Below, one piece after another: positions 5,485 to 9,820 of a stretch of DNA of 9,820 nt. Source of the stretch: an uncultured Bacteroidales bacterium (lineage in GTDB: Bacteria; Bacteroidota; Bacteroidia; Bacteroidales; Paludibacteraceae); assembly GCA_937907165.1 (NCBI GenBank), contig CALCUH010000201.1, positions 1 to 9,820 of the forward strand, given 5' to 3'. Position 1 is the stretch's first letter, and the number at the start of each line of letters is the position of its first letter. The notes under the pieces were generated by a model. It worked only from the letters and a program-made list of their open reading frames with translations. It had not been told where the DNA came from and made no database searches. A program made the position numbers and the translations under genes.

Positions 5485-8400
5485 ATGAAAACATTTTTAG
5501 GCTTATTGGCATCTTTTTTACCACTATTATGGATCAATGCAGCTGACCCGGTTCCCGCTTTCCCGGGTGCGGAGGGCTTCGGTATGTACACCACTGGCGG
5601 TAGAGGCGGAAAGGTTTATCATGTGACTTCTTTGGCTGACGACGGCTCCGAAGGTACGCTGCGCTATGCGGTGGGGAAGTCGGGTGCGAGAACCATTGTC
5701 TTTGATGTGTCAGGTACGATTGAACTGACTTCTCGCCTTAAAATTTCTAATGGTGATTTGACCATTGCGGGGCAGACGGCTCCTGGTGATGGTATCTGTT
5801 TGAAGAATTTCGAAACTTATGTCGGGGCGGATAATCTTATCATCCGTTTCATCCGCTTCCGTTTGGGTACGGACAAACCCGACTATACGGACGGTAAGGC
5901 GACGCAAGACCGAGATGCGATTTGGGGTCGTAATCAGAAGAATATTATCTTGGACCATTGCTCTATGAGTTGGTGTACGGACGAGTGCGCCTCTTTCTAC
6001 GGAAACCAGAACTTCACTATGCAGTGGTGCTTGGTGGCAGAGAGCCTTCGCGGTTCCATCCATCCTAAGGGTTACCATGGCTATGGCGGTATCTGGGGCG
6101 GACAGGGCGCCTCTTTCCACCATAATCTTGTGGCGCATCACGATAGTAGAACGCCTCGCCTTTGCGGTAGCCGCTATTCGAACCAACCTGATAAGGAGCT
6201 TGTGGACTTGCGTAATAATGTGTTTTACAATTGGGGCGCCACCAATAGCGGTTATGCGGGTGAGGGTGGTAGCTATAACTTCGTGAATAATTACTATAAG
6301 TCCGGACCTGCCACTAAATCCAGCATCAAATACCGAATCTTCGAACCTTGGGCGGATGACGGCAAGAATGACCAGCCGCAGGGTGTGTACGGACACTTCT
6401 ATGTGAAGGGTAATTACATGGAGGATAAGGGTGACAACTGGGATTGGAACGGCTTCGACGTGAACAATTCCAACAATGGTTCCATGAACAAGAACGCCAT
6501 CACTTCTTATAGTGAATATAATGTATCTCCTGTCTCTACCCAAACTGCTAAGGTGGCTTACGAAAAGGTGCTGAAGTATGCGGGCGCTTCCCTTCATCGC
6601 GATGCGGTGGACGAGCGTGTGGCTAACGAGACGAAAGGACGCTCTTATACTTATAAAGGCTCCGTTTTAGGTGGTTTGGGCATCATCGATAAACCATCCG
6701 ATGTGGGTGGATGGCCGCAACTGAAATCGCAGCCTGCGCCTACGGATTCGGATGGGGATGGAATCCCTGATGAGTGGGAGTCGGCTCACGGTCTGAATCC
6801 GAACAATGGGTCGGATGGCGCAGCGCTCGCTTCCGATAATAGCGGTTATACGAATTTAGAGATATATCTTAACTCTTTGGTATGTGAAATCATGTCTGAC
6901 GGTGTGGCGGATGCTCTGAATAGCGCTTCCCAAATCTCTTGCGATGTGCCGTCGCTCAATTCGGGTGGTGACGACCCGGAGGGTGGGGAAGGTCAGAACG
7001 ATGATGAGCAATACGCTCCTTCCGCAACGGCTAATCATGCTAAATATGATTTCGTGGTGGGTGTCGATGGTGATTTCGCCGCTGCTAAGGCTGCCGCCGA
7101 GGCTTCTACAAAGTCTCGTTTCATCATCTTTTTCCCGAATGGTTCCTACAATATCGGTCCATTGACCGGTAATGAAAACCAGATGACCACTTGGGGTAAG
7201 GGGAATGTCTCCTTCGTGGGACAGAGCACGGAGGGTGTGACGATTTACAACACTGCTTCCACGGAGGGCATCAGTGTCACCGCAACCTTGTGTTTCTCCT
7301 CTTCCGCAGGTAACCTCTATCTGCAGGATCTGACCTTGCAGAATAAGGCGGTGAACAACCCGAACGCCAGCGCCAACCGTTATGTCGTCGTACAGGATAA
7401 GGGTAATAAAAATATTTATAAACGTGTGCGTATGCTTAGCACGCAAGACACTTACTACTCTAATACGGGTGCGGGACGTTCTTACTTGGAGGAGTGCGAG
7501 ATTCACGGAACGGTCGATTTCATCTGCGGTGGCGGTGATATCTTCTTCGATAGATGTCTGCTCTATCTGGAGAACCGGGCGAACGATTGCATCGCCGCTC
7601 CTGCGGGTACGGGCGAATGGGGTTATGTCTTCAGCAATTGTACCATCGACGGTTATGCGAGCACTGATAAGAACTTCACGTTGGGTAGGGCATGGAACAA
7701 GTCGCCGCATGCGGTCTACATCAATACGACGATGAAGAAGATACCGACCGACGCGGCGTGGGGCAATCCGATCAACAATGTGATGCCTGTCCTCTTCGCC
7801 GAGTATAACAGCCGAGACGTTTATGGCAATGTGGTGAACCTCTCCAACAGACGTTCCTACTATGAGAAGAACGGTGTGACCGCATGGGTCAATCCGCAGC
7901 TCTCCGCTTCGGATGCGGCGAAATACACTTTGCGTAATGTCCTGTCGGGCAGTGATAATTGGACACCGGACAATGATGTGAAATTGGTTTCCGCACCTAA
8001 AGTGATCTATAAAAATGGTCTTTTGAAATGGCCGGACAACGATTCTGCGCTTTGCTATGTCATATTTAAGAATGACCGCTATGTGGGTAATGTCTCGACC
8101 AACGCCTACGCCCTTCCGGAGGGAACGCAGGAGAGCGATGTGTTCACCGTGCGCGCCGCAAACAAGATGGGTGGTTTGGGTGCCGCTTCCAATAAGGTGA
8201 CCCCTTCCGGATTTACGGAGCCTGTGGAACAGCCGGAGGAACCTGAACAACCACTATCCAATAGCACAATCATCTTCCATTATAACAATGGTTCTTTATC
8301 CTCCTCAACGGGAAATCCGGACTATCTGAATCGATGGACTTGTAACGATTCGGGGAAGGAGAATTACGGATGGTGCATTACGGGCAATACCGCTAAGAGC

Positions 8401-8877
8401 GTCCTTTATGGTGATGCCATCTCCTATAATGGCGGATCATATAAGACGATGAAGAACTCCAATGGGGCGCAAAACACACTCTATTTGCCTCAGAATGTGG
8501 TGCCGGTGAAGATTACCTTCGTAGGTTACACCAATGCGGAAGATGGTGTGGCGTATCTTTCCGAAGTGGCTGGACATGAGCTCTCCATGCCGCTCGCTGC
8601 TAATAAATCGGTTAGCGGCTATGCCTCCAATCCGTCCGTCGTCTCTTATGAGTTTACGGAGGATGTCCGAGATAACTTCACGTTTACCTTCTCCAACAAA
8701 CAAGTCTGTTTCATCGCCATTTTGGAGGTGAAGACATCCGTCGAGACGGGCGTGAAGGAGGTGTCGGATACAAATGCGGAAGATGGTGCCTGCTATGATT
8801 TGCAGGGACGTCTGATTGTGCCTGCGGAAGGCTCTCTGTTCGTGAAAAATGGTAAGTTGTATTATTGGATGAAGTGA
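5485..8877 (+). CDS. Secreted PL1 pectate lyase / CE8 pectin methylesterase fusion
   Basis: The 1130-residue enzyme starts with a signal peptide (KTFLGLLASFLPLLWINA). Residues 24-415 are a PL1 parallel beta-helix (FPGAEGFG, GGRGGKVYHVTSL, LDHCSMSWCTDE at 156-167) with the conserved arginine motif SRTPR at 221-225; it cleaves de-esterified galacturonan by beta-elimination using calcium. A calcium-binding, thrombospondin-3-like loop (DSDGDGIPDEWE) lies at 421-432. Residues 510-830 are a CE8 esterase with Q654/D655 in QDTYYS, nucleophile D678 in GTVDFI, and R735/W737 in LGRAW, so both active sites look intact. A fibronectin-like module (about 833-907), an acidic Pro/Glu linker (908-925) and an unidentified module (926-1082) follow. 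The end resembles the short Bacteroidales tail (CYDLQGR...FVKNGKL). ATG 5485 directly precedes the signal peptide; a GTG at 5464 would add seven residues. It ends with tandem TGA codons. Confidence 0.93.
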   Translation: MKTFLGLLASFLPLLWINAADPVPAFPGAEGFGMYTTGGRGGKVYHVTSLADDGSEGTLRYAVGKSGARTIVFDVSGTIELTSRLKISNGDLTIAGQTAPGDGICLKNFETYVGADNLIIRFIRFRLGTDKPDYTDGKATQDRDAIWGRNQKNIILDHCSMSWCTDECASFYGNQNFTMQWCLVAESLRGSIHPKGYHGYGGIWGGQGASFHHNLVAHHDSRTPRLCGSRYSNQPDKELVDLRNNVFYNWGATNSGYAGEGGSYNFVNNYYKSGPATKSSIKYRIFEPWADDGKNDQPQGVYGHFYVKGNYMEDKGDNWDWNGFDVNNSNNGSMNKNAITSYSEYNVSPVSTQTAKVAYEKVLKYAGASLHRDAVDERVANETKGRSYTYKGSVLGGLGIIDKPSDVGGWPQLKSQPAPTDSDGDGIPDEWESAHGLNPNNGSDGAALASDNSGYTNLEIYLNSLVCEIMSDGVADALNSASQISCDVPSLNSGGDDPEGGEGQNDDEQYAPSATANHAKYDFVVGVDGDFAAAKAAAEASTKSRFIIFFPNGSYNIGPLTGNENQMTTWGKGNVSFVGQSTEGVTIYNTASTEGISVTATLCFSSSAGNLYLQDLTLQNKAVNNPNASANRYVVVQDKGNKNIYKRVRMLSTQDTYYSNTGAGRSYLEECEIHGTVDFICGGGDIFFDRCLLYLENRANDCIAAPAGTGEWGYVFSNCTIDGYASTDKNFTLGRAWNKSPHAVYINTTMKKIPTDAAWGNPINNVMPVLFAEYNSRDVYGNVVNLSNRRSYYEKNGVTAWVNPQLSASDAAKYTLRNVLSGSDNWTPDNDVKLVSAPKVIYKNGLLKWPDNDSALCYVIFKNDRYVGNVSTNAYALPEGTQESDVFTVRAANKMGGLGAASNKVTPSGFTEPVEQPEEPEQPLSNSTIIFHYNNGSLSSSTGNPDYLNRWTCNDSGKENYGWCITGNTAKSVLYGDAISYNGGSYKTMKNSNGAQNTLYLPQNVVPVKITFVGYTNAEDGVAYLSEVAGHELSMPLAANKSVSGYASNPSVVSYEFTEDVRDNFTFTFSNKQVCFIAILEVKTSVETGVKEVSDTNAEDGACYDLQGRLIVPAEGSLFVKNGKLYYWMK

Positions 8878-8927
8878 TGACGACAAGTATTTGTTTATAG
8901 GACTTTCGTCTGTATTAACCTATAAAA

Positions 8928-8966
8928 AATCCCCCGCCTTATGGAAAGACGGGGGATTCATTTTTT
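8928..8966. terminator. Bidirectional terminator between pectinase and lipoprotein genes
   Basis: AATCCCCCG (8928-8936) pairs with CGGGGGATT (8950-8958) over 9 bp, extended by CTT/AAG after one mismatch. An eight-T run follows on the plus strand and an A-run (8924-8929) precedes it, giving a T-run on the minus strand. It ends the pectinase gene and, from the other side, the convergent lipoprotein gene whose stop is about 20 nt away. Confidence 0.93.
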
Positions 8967-8979
8967 TTCTCAGCTGTTA

Positions 8980-9468
8980 TTATTTCTCAGCAAAGAAGAT
9001 GTCGTCTCCACCTTGGATGATTGTGCTTTTAGCGTTCTTAGGAGAAGAAATGTTAGTTGATCCTGAAGCAAGCATGAAGAGTACGTTCTCTGGGTTTGAT
9101 TCAGCTACTTTTTGACCGATACCTTCGAAATTTATGCTCAAGTATGAAGTACCAGCGTCACTCAAAGTGACAGTGTTTCCTTCGATGGTCAAAGATACTT
9201 CACCAGCCTTTGCTGCTGTTACAGTGAATTCACCATCCACATTCTCTTTGTCCAAACTATAAACATAGCTCTTTCCTGCTTCAACGGCGATTTTGTTGTC
9301 TTTGAACTCGTAAGTCTTTCCTTGAGGTTCGTCACCACCATTGTTTTCAGGGTCGGTTTGCTCTTGTCCTGGTTCTTCCTCATCATCGTCATCGCCACAA
9401 GAAGCGAATGACAAAGCCACGCTTAATGCTGTCAACATAACAGCCCATTTGAAAAATCTTTTTTTCAT
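8980..9468 (-). CDS. Small acidic lipoprotein, probably surface-exposed, function unknown
   Basis: A 162-residue predicted lipoprotein: KKRF at the start, a hydrophobic stretch, then the lipobox SFASC with the acylated cysteine at 24. Directly after it comes an extremely acidic tract (GDDDDEEEPGQE...) and a Pro/Asn/Gly-rich linker to about residue 50. Acidic residues just after the cysteine are the known Bacteroidetes lipoprotein export signal, so outer-surface display is inferred. The mature part (51-162) is predicted beta-rich (TYEFKDNKIAVEAGKSYVY, GEVSLTIEGNTVTL) and may be an Ig-like domain; no catalytic motif is visible. It is monocistronic, convergent with the pectinase gene, and ends in tandem TAA codons. 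It could be a glycan-binding surface protein because of its neighbours, but nothing in the sequence establishes that. Confidence 0.85.
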   Translation of the reverse strand: MKKRFFKWAVMLTALSVALSFASCGDDDDEEEPGQEQTDPENNGGDEPQGKTYEFKDNKIAVEAGKSYVYSLDKENVDGEFTVTAAKAGEVSLTIEGNTVTLSDAGTSYLSINFEGIGQKVAESNPENVLFMLASGSTNISSPKNAKSTIIQGGDDIFFAEK

Positions 9469-9523
9469 GTTTGTTATTAATTGGTTAAACTAATACTGTG
9501 AAAACTTTTGTGTTTTCGTTAAT

Positions 9524-9554
9524 CAAAATTATATAAATTGTTTGTGATTGCAAC
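9524..9554 (-). promoter_or_regulatory. Bacteroidetes-type promoter of the lipoprotein gene
   Basis: On the minus strand a GTTG (9554-9551) stands exactly 19 nt before TAATTTTG (9531-9524), a perfect TAnnTTTG -7 box. Transcription would begin near 9517, giving a leader of about 49 nt. A short hairpin (GAAAAC/GTTTTC, 9500-9517) falls at the predicted 5' end. Confidence 0.7.
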
Positions 9555-9820
9555 GATTTAGATGGGCTATTTTATCGCATGTTTCTTAAAAGATGTGAAG
9601 AATAAACTGTGCGGATGTTTATCTCTTTGTTCAGCCTCCTGTTTTTGCTTTGAATGCGTCCATTCGGTTGATGTGAATACTCTGTTACGTTGTTGTATTT
9701 CACGTCCAAATAAAAAAGAGTCGTGAAAATTTGCGAATCTGAAATCATTTTCCTATATTTAAGTATTACACATTAACACTGAATGTAAACTTACAAAGTA
9801 TGTCTTAGAGGAGACTGCTT
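9555..9820. other. Gene-free terminal stretch carrying an outward promoter
   Basis: No frame of convincing length or coding character lies here on either strand. The only clear signal is the plus-strand promoter at 9730-9761. The sequence beyond it appears to be the 5' leader of a gene that begins past the window edge; GAGGAG (9809-9814) could be purine-rich leader sequence. Confidence 0.6.
9730..9761 (+). promoter_or_regulatory. Bacteroidetes-type promoter directed out of the window
   Basis: TTTG at 9730-9733 is followed, after a 20-nt spacer, by TATATTTA (9754-9761), 7 of 8 to TAnnTTTG and correctly spaced. Transcription should start near 9768 and the leader continues at least to the window edge, so the downstream gene has a leader of over 50 nt. 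Confidence 0.6.

Noticed and set aside
6856..8250. A 464-codon open frame on the minus strand antisense to the pectinase gene
   Set aside because: It overlies an intact CE8 domain on the plus strand and its Ile/Arg/His/Val-rich translation has no domain or signal; it is a by-product of plus-strand codon usage.
2724..8877. The two enzyme genes as a full polysaccharide utilisation locus
   Set aside because: No SusC/SusD pair, sensor-regulator or sugar transporter is in the window, so only a pectin-degrading enzyme cluster can be claimed.
8891..9115. A 74-codon plus-strand frame spanning the pectinase terminator and the lipoprotein 3' end
   Set aside because: It crosses a strong bidirectional terminator and is antisense to a lipoprotein gene with lipobox, promoter and tandem stops.

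Overview
The window looks like a chromosomal segment of a Bacteroidales bacterium (Prevotella/Bacteroides-like; genus not resolvable from sequence alone). The evidence is a radical SAM/SPASM enzyme of the Bacteroidales 'rSAM/lipoprotein' type, promoters of the Bacteroidetes form (TTTG, about 20 nt, TAnnTTTG), little Shine-Dalgarno sequence before starts, a lipoprotein with an acidic tract after its lipobox cysteine, and secreted multidomain polysaccharide-degrading enzymes with type IX secretion-like C-terminal tails.

Layout. Positions 1-191 hold the 3' end of an unidentified gene that reads into a radical SAM/SPASM enzyme (198-1283) with a 6-nt gap, probably a lipoprotein/rSAM pair. An AqpZ-type aquaporin follows (1374-2042), closed by a strong terminator. 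Positions 2043-2723 hold no established gene but carry two further strong hairpin terminators (2364-2399 and 2603-2645), a perfect TATATTTG box (2467-2474) and two small candidate ORFs (27 aa on the minus strand, 35 aa on the plus strand). A second TATATTTG box (2680-2687) precedes the polysaccharide block.

The polysaccharide block has two large secreted enzymes on the plus strand. The first is a GH30-like glycoside hydrolase fused to an autotransporter-type beta-strand repeat region and a T9SS-like C-terminal domain (2724-5366). The second is a PL1 pectate lyase fused to a CE8 pectin methylesterase plus accessory modules (5485-8877). Together they point to extracellular pectin attack: the esterase exposes de-esterified galacturonan, the lyase cuts it, and the GH30-like enzyme may act on side chains or an associated hemicellulose. 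No SusC/SusD pair, transporter or regulator is visible. The block ends in a bidirectional terminator (8928-8966) shared with a convergent small acidic lipoprotein gene (8980-9468, minus), which has its own well-formed promoter. The last ~265 bases hold no gene but contain a good plus-strand promoter (9730-9761) pointing out of the window.

No clearly unprecedented system is visible. The best candidates for something undescribed are the two promoter/terminator-bounded units between aqpZ and the GH30-like gene, the unknown substrate of the rSAM/lipoprotein pair, and the unidentified C-terminal module of the pectinase.
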